64,000 nucleotides of DNA from Thiocapsa imhoffii (GCF_016583985.1 NZ_NRSD01000008.1:62001-126000); one strand, 5' to 3'. Counted from the stretch's first letter, positions 27,139 through 36,991 are shown. Numbers and translations are program-made. The notes: generated by a model from the sequence alone, not told the origin.

Positions 27139-28281
27139 ATGCGGCAACGGCGGATCCTGTATTTCGTCCTGGCGGACTGGTATTTTTGTACCCATTACTT
27201 GCCCCTCGCGCGCGCGGCTCGGGCGGCGGGGTTCGCGGTCACTGTGATCACCTCGGTGGAGGCGCATGGGGATACCATCCGCGCCGCCGGACTCGATCTG
27301 ATCGACCTGGCGGTCTCGCGTCAGGGAATGAATCCCGTTCGTGAACTCATGAGTCTGGTGCGGGTCATGAAGAGCCTGCGCCGCGTTCGGCCCGACCTCC
27401 TGCACAATATTGCGCAAAAACCGGTGCTGTACGGCACCTTTGCCGCGCGTCTCAACGGCGTCGGCGCGGTCGTCAACGGCGTCGCCGGGATGGGCTATCT
27501 GTTTGGGTCGGACAAACTGCGCGATCGCGTGGTGCGGGCCCTGCTCGGCGGTGCCTACCGAGCCTTGTTGACCGCGCCGTGGGTGCGCGTGCTGGTGCAG
27601 AATCCGGACGATCAGCGTCAACTCGAACGGCTGATCGGCATTCAACCGCTGTTGATCCCGGGTTCGGGCGTGGATGTGTCCGCGTTCACTCCAGTGAACG
27701 CGCCGCCCGGCCCAGTGGTCGTGATGTTGGCCTCGCGCATGCTCTGGGACAAGGGCGTGGGGGAACTGGTGGCGGCGGCACGCGTGCTGAAGGAACGCGG
27801 CAGCAGCGCGCGTTTCGTCCTGGTCGGGCGGCCCGACCCGGGCAACCCCGCATCGGTGACCGCGACGACACTCGAGGCTTGGCACCGAGAAGGATGCATC
27901 GAATGGTGGGGTTATCAGTCCGATATGCCCGCGGTCCTGGCACAGGCCCATATCGCCTGTTTGCCCTCATACTATCGTGAGGGGCTGCCAAAATTCCTGC
28001 TCGAGGCCGCCGCCGCTGGCTTGCCCCTGGTCACGACCGATGCCACGGGATGTCGTGAGGCGGTCGAGCCGGGTGGGAACGGCTTCCTGGTTCCCATCCG
28101 CGACACCAGGGCCCTGGTGACGGCGCTGGAGCAGCTGATCGCGGATGCCGATCTGCGGCGGCGCTTCGGATTGCGTTCGCGCCTGCTTGCGCTCGAGCGG
28201 TTCGATGCGGTGCGCATCCATGATGCAACGCTGCGCGTCTATCAGGATCTATTGGAGAGGCGGGAGCGGGCGAGGGCTTGA
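27139..28281 (+). CDS. GT4 glycosyltransferase (PglA/CapM-like)
   Basis: The 380-aa protein has the N-terminal pattern of the GT4_WbuB/PglA group: ILYFVLADWYFCTHYLPLA, then LHNIAQKPVLYGTFAARL and NGVAGMGYLF. The donor half contains LASRMLWDKGVGELVAAAR and CLPSYYREGLPKFLLEAAA, in which the Glu residues bind the nucleotide sugar. Family members add the second sugar, often N-acetylgalactosamine or fucosamine, onto undecaprenyl-PP-linked bacillosamine or FucNAc. It is the last gene of this glycan block; the following gene is separated by 96 bp and encodes a different type of protein. Confidence 0.92.
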   Translation: MRQRRILYFVLADWYFCTHYLPLARAARAAGFAVTVITSVEAHGDTIRAAGLDLIDLAVSRQGMNPVRELMSLVRVMKSLRRVRPDLLHNIAQKPVLYGTFAARLNGVGAVVNGVAGMGYLFGSDKLRDRVVRALLGGAYRALLTAPWVRVLVQNPDDQRQLERLIGIQPLLIPGSGVDVSAFTPVNAPPGPVVVMLASRMLWDKGVGELVAAARVLKERGSSARFVLVGRPDPGNPASVTATTLEAWHREGCIEWWGYQSDMPAVLAQAHIACLPSYYREGLPKFLLEAAAAGLPLVTTDATGCREAVEPGGNGFLVPIRDTRALVTALEQLIADADLRRRFGLRSRLLALERFDAVRIHDATLRVYQDLLERRERARA

Positions 28282-28377
28282 GTCCCCCGCGGCCGCGGCC
28301 TGACCACGCATCCCGGGCGCGCTTAGCGGGTCTGCGTTGTCTCATGACCGACTCGCTTCATTCTTTGAGGAGTGCTT

Positions 28378-29655
28378 ATGTCAACATCCAAACCGTCGGC
28401 GCGATCGATCCCCATCGGCATTTTGATTCTGGGGCTGATTGCCGTTGCCGCCGGATTCTTCTTCATCATTCGGCCCGCGATGGGTCCAACGCTCCTGGTC
28501 GAGGAGGCCCCCGACACCGCTCGGGACCTGATCGCGCCGATCGCGAGCGAGGCCGCACAACCCCTCGCACCCTCGGCGCCATCACCCATGATGCCTCGGG
28601 CCGCGGTCCCGGATCCCGCAGTCCCAGCGAACGAGACTCCGGATCCTGCGCCGTCAGCGGTGCTCGAGACTCCGCGCGACAGTGCCGCGATGCCCTCCGG
28701 TGAGGATCTCCTCGCCCCGAGTGCATCGCCGCCAGTGAGCGAGCCTGAACGCGAACCGGATGTGGCGCCGTCAATGGATGCCTTCTCCAGGCCGGAGTCG
28801 CGTGACCGACGAGACGATGACAGCGGCGGGCCCGCAACCGGCTCGCTGGCGAGTCCGCTGCCGCCGGCTTCGGCGGCTGGGGATCAGACCGCGACCACCG
28901 AGCAAGTCCCTGAGGCGCTCGAGCAGTCAACGTCAGCGGTGGTCATGGAGATGGATCCCACCGAGGCGGGTACGGATGCCGCCGCGTCCTCCCGGAGGGT
29001 TACGGTCGAGCCGGCGCCGCCGGCGGATTCCGAGCCTGAGCCCGAGGTCGATGCGGCGCAGCGGATGGCATTGGTCGAGCGGGTCGAACATCTCGAGATG
29101 GCGCTCGCCGCGCTCTATGCGCACCAGAGTGATCTCGAAGCGCAACTCAGCGCGCAACTCGAGCGCATCCATGCGGCCGTGTCCGATCAGGGGATGCCGC
29201 TCGCGCCGGCGGTCGCGCCAGTGCGGTTCGACCGCGCTGGACTGGATGCGGCGCTCGACGAATTGGGCGGGGACTGGACTCCCGATGGCTATCGTCTGCT
29301 GTTTGAAGAGGCCGAACTCGGATTTGCCGTGGGCGAGAGTGAGCCCGCGGATCCACCCTTGACAACCATTGCGGCGCTGGCGGATTTGCTGATGCGCTAC
29401 GATCAGCTCTGGGTGCGCATCGAAGGCCACACCGATCCGAAGGGTGGCACGGCACGCAACCTGGCTCTGTCTCAAGACCGCGCCGAGGCGGTGCGTGAAC
29501 TCCTCATCGAGTCGGGGGTCGAGGCCTCACGGATGACTGCGGTCGGACTCGCCAATGCCCGTCCCATCACGGACAATCGCACCGTTGCCGCGCGTGAGCG
29601 CAACCGGCGTGTCGAGATCTATCTGATCGAGCCCGAGACTGAAGATCGTGATTGA
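28378..29655 (+). CDS. OmpA-family protein, inner-membrane anchored
   Basis: The 425-aa protein starts at the ATG at 28378, which has GAGGAG 5-6 bases upstream. One hydrophobic helix at residues 13-35 (ILGLIAVAAGFFFIIRP) should anchor it in the inner membrane. Then comes a long, disordered, Ala/Pro/Glu-rich stretch of about 200 residues, a short predicted coiled coil (ERVEHLEMALAALYAHQSD), and a C-terminal OmpA peptidoglycan-binding domain with IEGHTDPKGG, LSQDRAEAVRELL and RERNRRVEIYL. This layout (TM-linker-OmpA) is seen in MotB-like and TolR-associated proteins and could couple an envelope complex to peptidoglycan. It is probably monocistronic or leads the following secreted RCC1 genes, although a 363-bp gap separates them. 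Confidence 0.9.
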   Translation: MSTSKPSARSIPIGILILGLIAVAAGFFFIIRPAMGPTLLVEEAPDTARDLIAPIASEAAQPLAPSAPSPMMPRAAVPDPAVPANETPDPAPSAVLETPRDSAAMPSGEDLLAPSASPPVSEPEREPDVAPSMDAFSRPESRDRRDDDSGGPATGSLASPLPPASAAGDQTATTEQVPEALEQSTSAVVMEMDPTEAGTDAAASSRRVTVEPAPPADSEPEPEVDAAQRMALVERVEHLEMALAALYAHQSDLEAQLSAQLERIHAAVSDQGMPLAPAVAPVRFDRAGLDAALDELGGDWTPDGYRLLFEEAELGFAVGESEPADPPLTTIAALADLLMRYDQLWVRIEGHTDPKGGTARNLALSQDRAEAVRELLIESGVEASRMTAVGLANARPITDNRTVAARERNRRVEIYLIEPETEDRD

Positions 29656-30018
29656 GGTTCGGTCGTGAATGGTCGACAATACCCAAGTGGAAGTAGGAGG
29701 AGAGGGATCTCGCGGTCGATGTGCTGTTCACTGTGATGCCCAGTCACCTCATGCTGTTCGTACTCAAGTCCCATTCCGCGTGCGGATCGTTTGGCGACGC
29801 CCGACTGTCTGCCGCGGCTTCGTCCCGCCGACGACCGTACCACTTGTCCGCTCAGGCTGCATTCGTGTCTCGGCGTCTGCGCGCGCGTGTTCGCGGTTCT
29901 CTTCGGTTTTCCAGGGTGTCGTCTGCTCCCGAGCGCGGGACAGTACGGTGGGTGCGTTAGGCGGATCTGCTGCCATCCGTCTCAATAGTTTGTTCGCTTC
30001 TAGTTCGAGGATTTGTTC
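29656..30018. other. Intergenic region before first RCC1 gene
   Basis: A 363-bp gap. Short frames here have no ribosome binding site or recognisable product. The base composition is less GC-rich towards the 3' end (AATAGTTTGTTCGCTTC just before the RCC1 gene), as expected for a promoter region, but I see no consensus promoter. A GAGGA ribosome binding site lies 7 bases before the ATG at 30019. Confidence 0.5.
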
Positions 30019-32229
30019 ATGTTACTGAAAAAAGCTGCCGATTCGGCCGCGGTCCGTCCACGCCTCAAGAGCGGGATGGGAGCGGTCGCACTCCTAGGAT
30101 TGGTTTTGGCCATGGTGCCAGGATGGATGGCGACGGCGTTCGCCGAGCCGAGCGAATCAGCGATCGCAAGTCTCCTTGACGAGGCGAGGGCCGCTGGCTG
30201 GGTACGCGTGCAAGTGGAACTGCAGGCCTCCGGACTCGGCGCCTTCGCCGGTGACGAGGCAGCCATTGCGGCCTACGCCGAGGATCTCGACCAACAGGCC
30301 GCGAATCTGCTGTTCTCGTTGCCCGCGGGATCCTACAGTGTCGTGCAGCGTCTGGCGGGAAGCACGACGCTCACACTCGAGGTGAATGACGCGGGGCTTG
30401 AGTATCTCCTGGTCGCGCCGATGGTCGTCGCCGTCGCACAAGCCGGCCCGCCCGCGGTGCAACAGGTCGCCGCTGGGTATTTTCACAGCCTCGCGACCAA
30501 AGCGGATGGCACGCTCTATGCTTGGGGTTGGAATGGTTTTGGACAGCTCGGTGATGGCACGACCCGTCCGAGCGCCACGCCCATTGCGATCGAGAACGCG
30601 ATCGCCGGGGTGAGTGGTGGATGGCAATTCTCCCTGTCACTCGCGAACAACGCCAACCTCTCATCCTGGGGTATCAATAATCGAGGTCAGCTCGGTGATG
30701 GCACCACCGAACTCCGCGCGACTCCAGGGCCTGTGATCAGTGGTGCGACGGGATTGTCGGCGGGGCGGACTCATGCGCTCGCGGTGCAGTCGGGTGGGGC
30801 GCTGCTGGCATGGGGTCAAAACACCTATGGCCAGCTTGGTGATGGCTCGCGTTTGGATCGAATCAGCCCGGTAACCGTTCTGACAGACGTCTCGGGCGCG
30901 GCGGCGGGCGGGTTTCATTCGCTGGCGATCCGCAACGATGGCAGCCTCTGGTCCTGGGGCTTTAATCTCAACGGCCAACTGGGCAACGGCACGGAAACGC
31001 TCAGCGAATTGCCGATCCCGATCATGAGCAATGTGATTGGCACGGATGCCGGCTACGCCCACAGCATGGCTGTGACGGCGGATGGCACCCTCTGGGGCTG
31101 GGGTTCAAACGGATCCGGCCAGGTGGGCGCAGGGGCTGAAGCCAAACAGCTTACACCGATTGTCATCATGACGGATGTGGCAAGCGTCGCGACCGGGAGC
31201 AAACACACCCTTGCGATCAAGACGGATGGAAGTTTGTGGGCGTGGGGTTTGAATGACCGAGGCCAGTTGGGTGATGGCACGACGACGAACCGTTCCACGC
31301 CGGTGCAAGTGATGACGGATGTGGTGGCGGTGGCGGGTGGTGAGTCCCACACCCTGGCACGCAAGCGGGATGGCAGTCTGTGGTCTTGGGGTGGCAACGA
31401 GGTGGGTCAGTTGGGTGATGGCACCCAGACGGATCGCGCGCTGCCGGGGCCAGTGCTGGAGTTTGGACCGCCGGCCTCGCAGACGTTGAATGCGGCGGTG
31501 TTGCCCTATGCGCGGGCGGTGGCGGTGAATCAGCCGGCGACGGCGTTTGCGAGCCTGATTAACAGTGGTTCCGAGACGGCGCGGGGGTGTTCGATCGCCT
31601 TGGCGGCGGGGGTTGATGCGGAGTTTTTGTATCAGACGACGAACGCATCGAACGAATTGGTGGGTACGGCGAATACGCCGGTGGACATTGCCGCGGGGGC
31701 GACGCAGGGCTTTTTCTTTGCGGTGACGCCGCGTGCGGCCTTTACGGCACGCGATCTGGAGTTGGTATTTGATTGTGCCAACACCGCGCCGGCCCCGACG
31801 CAGGCGGGGTTGAACACCTTTTTGCTGACGGTGACGGAGTCGGCGCCGGTGGACATGTTGGCGATTGGGGTGACGCCGAGTGGCGATGGGGTGGTGCGGT
31901 TGCCCGGTCGTACTGGGACGGGTGCCTTTGCGGTGGCGGCGGTCAACATTGGTCGCACGGGTCCGGTGCGCGTGACCGTGGATGACGGTGGTCGTCGTTT
32001 GCCGCTGGAACTGCAGGTGTGCGAGACCGACGCCACTGGTGGCTTTGTGGAGTGTGGGCCGGCCCTGACGCGTTCGGTGGCGGCGGGTCAGGGGTTGACC
32101 TTCACGGTGGTGGTGACGGGCACGGGGCGGTTGGTGCCCTTTGATCCGACGCTCAATCGACTGTTCCTGCGGTTTGCCTCCGGCGGGACAACGGTTGGGG
32201 CGACCAGCGTGGCGGTGACCACTCCCTAG
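30019..32229 (+). CDS. Secreted RCC1-repeat protein, paralogue A
   Basis: The 736-aa protein has a Sec signal peptide, with likely cleavage after AFA at residue 42. Residues about 55-140 (VRVQVELQ ... [17 protein letters not shown]) resemble an inhibitor I9/subtilase propeptide, yet no protease domain follows. About residues 150-485 hold seven RCC1 repeats of the form [13 protein letters not shown], enough for one seven-bladed beta-propeller. The last 250 residues form a C-terminal domain with four cysteines (GCSIAL, VFDCAN, VCETDA, VECGPA) that I do not recognise; it ends in AVTTP with no LPXTG or beta-barrel anchor. It is probably exported to the periplasm or cell surface. The C-terminal third is almost identical to the next gene. 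The start is the ATG at 30019; a TTG at 30013 is an alternative. Confidence 0.9.
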   Translation: MLLKKAADSAAVRPRLKSGMGAVALLGLVLAMVPGWMATAFAEPSESAIASLLDEARAAGWVRVQVELQASGLGAFAGDEAAIAAYAEDLDQQAANLLFSLPAGSYSVVQRLAGSTTLTLEVNDAGLEYLLVAPMVVAVAQAGPPAVQQVAAGYFHSLATKADGTLYAWGWNGFGQLGDGTTRPSATPIAIENAIAGVSGGWQFSLSLANNANLSSWGINNRGQLGDGTTELRATPGPVISGATGLSAGRTHALAVQSGGALLAWGQNTYGQLGDGSRLDRISPVTVLTDVSGAAAGGFHSLAIRNDGSLWSWGFNLNGQLGNGTETLSELPIPIMSNVIGTDAGYAHSMAVTADGTLWGWGSNGSGQVGAGAEAKQLTPIVIMTDVASVATGSKHTLAIKTDGSLWAWGLNDRGQLGDGTTTNRSTPVQVMTDVVAVAGGESHTLARKRDGSLWSWGGNEVGQLGDGTQTDRALPGPVLEFGPPASQTLNAAVLPYARAVAVNQPATAFASLINSGSETARGCSIALAAGVDAEFLYQTTNASNELVGTANTPVDIAAGATQGFFFAVTPRAAFTARDLELVFDCANTAPAPTQAGLNTFLLTVTESAPVDMLAIGVTPSGDGVVRLPGRTGTGAFAVAAVNIGRTGPVRVTVDDGGRRLPLELQVCETDATGGFVECGPALTRSVAAGQGLTFTVVVTGTGRLVPFDPTLNRLFLRFASGGTTVGATSVAVTTP
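31346..32228. repeat. Long near-identical direct repeat, copy A
   Basis: Bases 31346-32228 match 33883-34765 at a constant offset of 2537 bp. Comparing by eye I found one mismatch (T at 31674 against C at 34211). The repeat covers RCC1 repeat 7 and the entire C-terminal domain. Similarity continues less perfectly upstream to about 31204. It ends at the stop codon (TAG against TAA); the flanks differ. Confidence 0.93.
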
Positions 32230-32570
32230 CGGGCGGCACCGAGGCTCAGACCCAGCTCCTCCGGCTCTGAACGGAGCCGGAGTGGCTGGGACCATCAGGA
32301 CTGAGCCGATCCCCTTTCCGATCGTTTCGATTCGGCTTTCACTCCCGTGAAGGCCGAATTCCTGTCTCAGACGATCAATCGGACGTTCCGCAACCGCCCC
32401 CGCTCTGGAGGGCTAGCCACTGTCGGCTCGGCGGGATGTGACCCATGCCGCGGGCTGTGTTCTGATCCGACTTGTCCATGGGATCCCAGGTTGGGTTCGG
32501 ATCAGGACATCGGTGAGCGAGGATGAGCCTGTCCGTGCATCGTTTTTTTGTAATCTAATCAGGTGGGAAG
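32230..32570. other. Intergenic region between RCC1 paralogues
   Basis: A 341-bp gap. It starts with a strong terminator-like hairpin (32251-32290) and then has no gene I can support; a short frame at 32438 overlaps the next gene and looks like a shadow. The last 40 bases are relatively AT-rich (TTTTTTTGTAATCTAATC), compatible with a promoter for paralogue B. Confidence 0.5.
32251..32290 (+). terminator. Terminator-like stem-loop after RCC1 paralogue A
   Basis: A 40-base perfect-ended hairpin: outer 6-bp stem (CCCAGC with GCTGGG), a 2x2 internal loop, a 9-bp inner stem (CTCCGGCTC with GAGCCGGAG) and a 6-base loop. It lies 21 bases after the stop codon. No run of T follows, so it may need Rho or may simply protect the mRNA 3' end. 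Confidence 0.6.
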
Positions 32571-34766
32571 ATGCCTTCTCGGGGAACAGGGTTGCGGTGG
32601 CCGTGTCGCACGGGCTTCATTTTGGTGCCATGGCTCGTGTTGAGTTGGGCGGTCTTCAATCAGGGTGCGGCCGCGGCCGTCGCGCAAGTCGATCAGCTCG
32701 GATCCTCGCAGAGTGCTTGGGTGGTCCAGCCCGACCACTGGAGCGAGGTCCAAGTGGTGCTGGCGCAGCCGGAGCCGGCGCACGAGACGGGTCCAAGCGC
32801 CCGGGTGCTGCAGGCTGAGCGGATTGATGATCTCGTCGAGGACGTCCTCTTTGCCTTGCCCAGCGGTTCCTATCGCCATCTGCGACGGGCGGCGGGTGAC
32901 GTTGAGATGCTGCTCGAGGTCGATCCCGCGGGATTGGATGGACTCTTGATGTCCTCGGCGGTTGCCGCGGTCATCCCGCTCAGTGCAACCATCGATCAGG
33001 ACATCGCGGCCGGCGAGACCCACAGCCTCGCAATCAAGCCGGATGGGACGCTCTTCGCCTGGGGTTGGAATGCTTATGGCCAACTTGGCGATGGCACTCG
33101 GACTCGCCAAGATGCGCCGATTCCGGTGCAGCGGCAGGTGGCGTCCTGCGCCGCGGGGTCCACGCACAGTTTCTCCATCACTCGTGATCGTGAACTCTGG
33201 GCTTGGGGGCGGAATCAAAACGGACAACTCGGCGACGGGAGCCGGTCCGATCGTTCGTTCCCGGTGCGGGTGTTGGACGATATCGCGGATGTGGCCGCGG
33301 GACGCTATCACTCGCTCGCGCTCGACCGTGATGGCACCCTCTGGGCTTGGGGATACAATCAATATGGCCAACTTGGCGATGGCACTAGGATCGACCAACT
33401 GGTGCCGGTCGAGATGCTGACCAACGTCAAGGCGGTGGCCTCGGGTTGGATGCATTCGCTGGCCATCGAAGCGGATGGATCCCTGCTGGGTTGGGGATTC
33501 AATGGATATGGTCAGCTGGGTGATGGCACGACGACGACGCGCCTGACGCCGATCCTGATCATGCGCGATGTCAGGGCCGTTGCGGCGGGTCGTGGCACCA
33601 CCTTCGCGCTCAAGACAGACGGCACGCTTTGGGCCTGGGGTCGCAACGATTTCGGCCAACTCGGTGATGGCACGACGATGAGTCGTCTGAGCCCAACCCG
33701 TATCATGGAGGGGGTCGTTGCCGTGAGAGCGGGATTGTTCCACACCCTTGCGATCAAGACGGATGGAAGCTTGTGGGCGTGGGGTTTGAATGACAATGGT
33801 CAGTTGGGTGATGGCACGACGAGGAGCCGTTCCACGCCGGTGCAGGTGATGACGGATGTGGTTGCGGTGGCGGGTGGTGAGACCCACACCCTGGCACGCA
33901 AGCGGGATGGCAGTCTGTGGTCTTGGGGTGGCAACGAGGTGGGTCAGTTGGGTGATGGCACCCAGACGGATCGCGCGCTGCCGGGGCCAGTGCTGGAGTT
34001 TGGACCGCCGGCCTCGCAGACGTTGAATGCGGCGGTGTTGCCCTATGCGCGGGCGGTGGCGGTGAATCAGCCGGCGACGGCGTTTGCGAGCCTGATTAAC
34101 AGTGGTTCCGAGACGGCGCGGGGGTGTTCGATCGCCTTGGCGGCGGGGGTTGATGCGGAGTTTTTGTATCAGACGACGAACGCATCGAACGAATTGGTGG
34201 GTACGGCGAACACGCCGGTGGACATTGCCGCGGGGGCGACGCAGGGCTTTTTCTTTGCGGTGACGCCGCGTGCGGCCTTTACGGCACGCGATCTGGAGTT
34301 GGTATTTGATTGTGCCAACACCGCGCCGGCCCCGACGCAGGCGGGGTTGAACACCTTTTTGCTGACGGTGACGGAGTCGGCGCCGGTGGACATGTTGGCG
34401 ATTGGGGTGACGCCGAGTGGCGATGGGGTGGTGCGGTTGCCCGGTCGTACTGGGACGGGTGCCTTTGCGGTGGCGGCGGTCAACATTGGTCGCACGGGTC
34501 CGGTGCGCGTGACCGTGGATGACGGTGGTCGTCGTTTGCCGCTGGAACTGCAGGTGTGCGAGACCGACGCCACTGGTGGCTTTGTGGAGTGTGGGCCGGC
34601 CCTGACGCGTTCGGTGGCGGCGGGTCAGGGGTTGACCTTCACGGTGGTGGTGACGGGCACGGGGCGGTTGGTGCCCTTTGATCCGACGCTCAATCGACTG
34701 TTCCTGCGGTTTGCCTCCGGCGGGACAACGGTTGGGGCGACCAGCGTGGCGGTGACCACTCCCTAA
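32571..34766 (+). CDS. Secreted RCC1-repeat protein, paralogue B
   Basis: The 731-aa protein has a signal peptide (hydrophobic residues 15-34, likely cleavage near AVA|Q around residue 38). It has the same order as paralogue A: a subtilase-propeptide-like segment (EVQVVLAQ ... [16 protein letters not shown]), seven RCC1 repeats ([30 protein letters not shown] and others) and a C-terminal four-cysteine domain. The first five repeats and the N-terminus differ clearly from paralogue A, while the last two repeats and the C-terminal domain are near-identical at DNA level. This suggests gene conversion or a domain-swap duplication. Function is unknown; propellers of this kind usually bind other proteins. 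Confidence 0.9.
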   Translation: MPSRGTGLRWPCRTGFILVPWLVLSWAVFNQGAAAAVAQVDQLGSSQSAWVVQPDHWSEVQVVLAQPEPAHETGPSARVLQAERIDDLVEDVLFALPSGSYRHLRRAAGDVEMLLEVDPAGLDGLLMSSAVAAVIPLSATIDQDIAAGETHSLAIKPDGTLFAWGWNAYGQLGDGTRTRQDAPIPVQRQVASCAAGSTHSFSITRDRELWAWGRNQNGQLGDGSRSDRSFPVRVLDDIADVAAGRYHSLALDRDGTLWAWGYNQYGQLGDGTRIDQLVPVEMLTNVKAVASGWMHSLAIEADGSLLGWGFNGYGQLGDGTTTTRLTPILIMRDVRAVAAGRGTTFALKTDGTLWAWGRNDFGQLGDGTTMSRLSPTRIMEGVVAVRAGLFHTLAIKTDGSLWAWGLNDNGQLGDGTTRSRSTPVQVMTDVVAVAGGETHTLARKRDGSLWSWGGNEVGQLGDGTQTDRALPGPVLEFGPPASQTLNAAVLPYARAVAVNQPATAFASLINSGSETARGCSIALAAGVDAEFLYQTTNASNELVGTANTPVDIAAGATQGFFFAVTPRAAFTARDLELVFDCANTAPAPTQAGLNTFLLTVTESAPVDMLAIGVTPSGDGVVRLPGRTGTGAFAVAAVNIGRTGPVRVTVDDGGRRLPLELQVCETDATGGFVECGPALTRSVAAGQGLTFTVVVTGTGRLVPFDPTLNRLFLRFASGGTTVGATSVAVTTP
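33883..34765. repeat. Long near-identical direct repeat, copy B
   Basis: This is the second copy of the 883-bp block at 31346-32228, at an offset of 2537 bp with a single mismatch seen by eye. Weaker similarity extends back to about 33741. It lies wholly inside the RCC1 paralogue B coding region. Confidence 0.93.
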
Positions 34767-34821
34767 ACCGGTGATCTGACACTCAGGCGCAACTGCTTCG
34801 GTTGCCCTGCCGTTTGTGATG

Positions 34822-34833
34822 TGGGACGTCCCA
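34822..34833. promoter_or_regulatory. Perfect 12-bp palindrome upstream of the zinc-ribbon methyltransferase gene
   Basis: TGGGACGTCCCA is fully self-complementary and sits 50 bases before the chosen ATG at 34884. It might be an operator, but a single short palindrome can occur by chance. Confidence 0.25.
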
Positions 34834-34883
34834 TCGGCTCATCGGCCAATTTTATTTCCATGTTTTTTGATGAGGCCTCTGTC

Positions 34884-36989
34884 ATGAAGATCGACTGGAA
34901 CCCGGCCGCGTCCGTCCACTTCACCTGTCCGGTGTGTGGTGCGGAGGGAGAGAAAGGATTCATCGCGGCGGTCCCCTCCGCCTTCGAAGAACAAGGCTTA
35001 CTGCGACTCTACGCCTGCGGGTCGTGTGGATGCATGCGCTTTCCCGATTTGGTCGCGGCGTCCTACGAACAGGGTGCCGGCATGGGGGACTCAGATCCGG
35101 CCGTGGTCGAGAGCGCAACCAAATTCTACGTCGAGCAGGGGGGCGCGCCCGATACCATCGTTGAGCCCTTATTCTGGTTCGATCACGGCGAGGTCAAACG
35201 CTACGCTGAGGTGGGATGCGGCTTTGGCTTTGGGATCGATTTCGCGCGCGAGGCTCTGGGCTGGACGGTCCGTGGCTTCGATCCGTCGCCACTGGCCGCG
35301 GCCGGGAGTCAGCTGCTCGCGCTTCCGATCACCCCGGATTATCTCGGTCCGGCGACCTGGGCGGGGGAAGCGCCATTCGATCTGTTGCTGGCATCCGAGG
35401 TGATCGAGCACGTCGCCGATCCGCACCGCTTCCTCGCGGACATCATCCCGGCCCTGGCGCCAGATGGGTGGTTGGTGCTGAGTACACCGAACGCGGCTGG
35501 CGTGCATCCAGACAGTTCCACCGCCGCCTTGTTGCAGGCCCTGAGTCCAGGCTATCACTTGGTTCTCTTCACCGAGACCGGTCTGCGGGGGTTACTCGAG
35601 GCGCATGGCTTTCGACATCTGACGATGCGGGTTTCGGAGACCACCCTGACGGTGCTTGCTTGTCGCGAGGCACGGCAGGGTGATCCAGCGAGAACGCTCG
35701 ACCGGCGGCTCTATCGCGCCTACTTGGAACGACGCCTGCATTCACTCCCAGCGGATTCATCCCTCGCGCACGGCTATGCCAGTCGTTTGATCAAGGAGGA
35801 TGTCAATGCGGGTGATCTTGACGCAGCCGCGCAGACCCTGCGGACGTTGACCGAGACCTATCGTCGCTGTTACGGAATCGATCTCGATGATCCCGCCGGC
35901 ATTGCGATCGAACCGCCGAGTGCTGGATCCTTCACTCGGTTTATTGCGGCCTATCCCACGAATCTCTGTGGACTGGCCTATCGGAGCGGCTTCCTGGCCT
36001 TGCATCAACGGCAGGATTTGCACGCAGCGCGCGCCGCGTTCGAGTTGGCCATTCGAGCCGGCGAGGCCTTGCGCATGGCCTTGCAATCGATCGGATCCGA
36101 CGATGGGGAGACCGAGCATCTGGTCGACCTGAGTCGCCAACGCGTGCTCGAGATCAGCTTGCGGCTCGAGCCCGAGCAAGCGGCGGCCCACCTCGATGCC
36201 GCGCGACGTGCCGAGGGGATCACGGAACAGACCTCCGCAATGATGCAGCGCGGTTTCGAGCAACGGGTTGAGCAGTGTTTCGTCGATCTGGTGCTCAGCG
36301 GCGCTTACCCGGCCGCGAGTGCGCTGGAGGCCGCGCGCCCGTGTCCGGACGCGGACTTGCTCGAGCAGGCACGAACCGAGCGAGAGCGCATCCGTTCCGC
36401 GCTTGCCCGCGGCCTGCTCACGCTCAATCATGCGGGCGACGCCACGTCCGCCCTGCCGTGGTTCCGCCTCGCCCATGATGCCGCGATGGGACAGGATGCG
36501 ACGGACCCGGCTGCGTACGCGGACCTCGCCCCAACCATCGAGATGGGCTATGTGCTCGCGCTCACCACCGTGGAGCCCCTGGAGGCGGTGCGGATCTGTC
36601 AGGGGCGTTTGGCCTCATCGCAGTCGCCGTCCGCGCCGGCCCTTGGTCTGTGTCGTGAGGTCTTCCAACGGCTCGTGCACGGTGGTTCCTATAAGGCCGC
36701 CGCGCGACTCGAGCCCGCCCTCAAGCGGGCCTTGATCGATGAGCCGGAACTCGGTACGCCCGATCTGCATCTGGCGCTCGGCCTCTTCCTCTTGAACTAT
36801 GAGGCTGATCCGCAACGGGCGCTGCATGACCTCGAGCGCGCCGCGGCCATGGCGGCGCCACGGACGCCCGCGGCGGAACTCGCGGTCTTCCATATCGGAG
36901 TTGCTAACAGCCAACTGGGTCTCGAAAGCGAGATGTTAGAGGGCCCCGGGGCAGAAGCGAATCCTCGGGCGGGTGGCTTGGAGTCTTAG
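34884..36989 (+). CDS. Zinc-ribbon methyltransferase with long helical C-terminal half
   Basis: The 701-aa protein has an N-terminal zinc ribbon (Cys15, Cys18, Cys45, Cys48; CPVC and CGSC). A class I methyltransferase follows, with motif I YAEVGCGFGFGID, ASEVIEHVADPHRFL and DGWLVLSTPNAAGV. The last 400 residues or so are alpha-helical with TPR-like character (repeated Ala/Leu-rich helices, for example LHAARAAFELAIRAGEAL), perhaps a protein- or glycan-binding scaffold. The ATG at 34884 has a TGAGG site 8 bases upstream; ATG at 34860 and GTG at 34821 are upstream alternatives. It lies 2 bp before an RgpF-type gene, so the two probably work on the same polysaccharide. The methylated target is unknown. 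Confidence 0.85.
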   Translation: MKIDWNPAASVHFTCPVCGAEGEKGFIAAVPSAFEEQGLLRLYACGSCGCMRFPDLVAASYEQGAGMGDSDPAVVESATKFYVEQGGAPDTIVEPLFWFDHGEVKRYAEVGCGFGFGIDFAREALGWTVRGFDPSPLAAAGSQLLALPITPDYLGPATWAGEAPFDLLLASEVIEHVADPHRFLADIIPALAPDGWLVLSTPNAAGVHPDSSTAALLQALSPGYHLVLFTETGLRGLLEAHGFRHLTMRVSETTLTVLACREARQGDPARTLDRRLYRAYLERRLHSLPADSSLAHGYASRLIKEDVNAGDLDAAAQTLRTLTETYRRCYGIDLDDPAGIAIEPPSAGSFTRFIAAYPTNLCGLAYRSGFLALHQRQDLHAARAAFELAIRAGEALRMALQSIGSDDGETEHLVDLSRQRVLEISLRLEPEQAAAHLDAARRAEGITEQTSAMMQRGFEQRVEQCFVDLVLSGAYPAASALEAARPCPDADLLEQARTERERIRSALARGLLTLNHAGDATSALPWFRLAHDAAMGQDATDPAAYADLAPTIEMGYVLALTTVEPLEAVRICQGRLASSQSPSAPALGLCREVFQRLVHGGSYKAAARLEPALKRALIDEPELGTPDLHLALGLFLLNYEADPQRALHDLERAAAMAAPRTPAAELAVFHIGVANSQLGLESEMLEGPGAEANPRAGGLES

Positions 36990-36991
36990 GC

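Noticed and set aside
31105..32295. 396-aa reverse-strand ORF over the RCC1 C-terminal domain (mirrored by a 442-aa ORF at 32559-33887)
   Set aside because: Arg/His-rich antisense products with no domain; they follow from the codon bias of the sense RCC1 genes.
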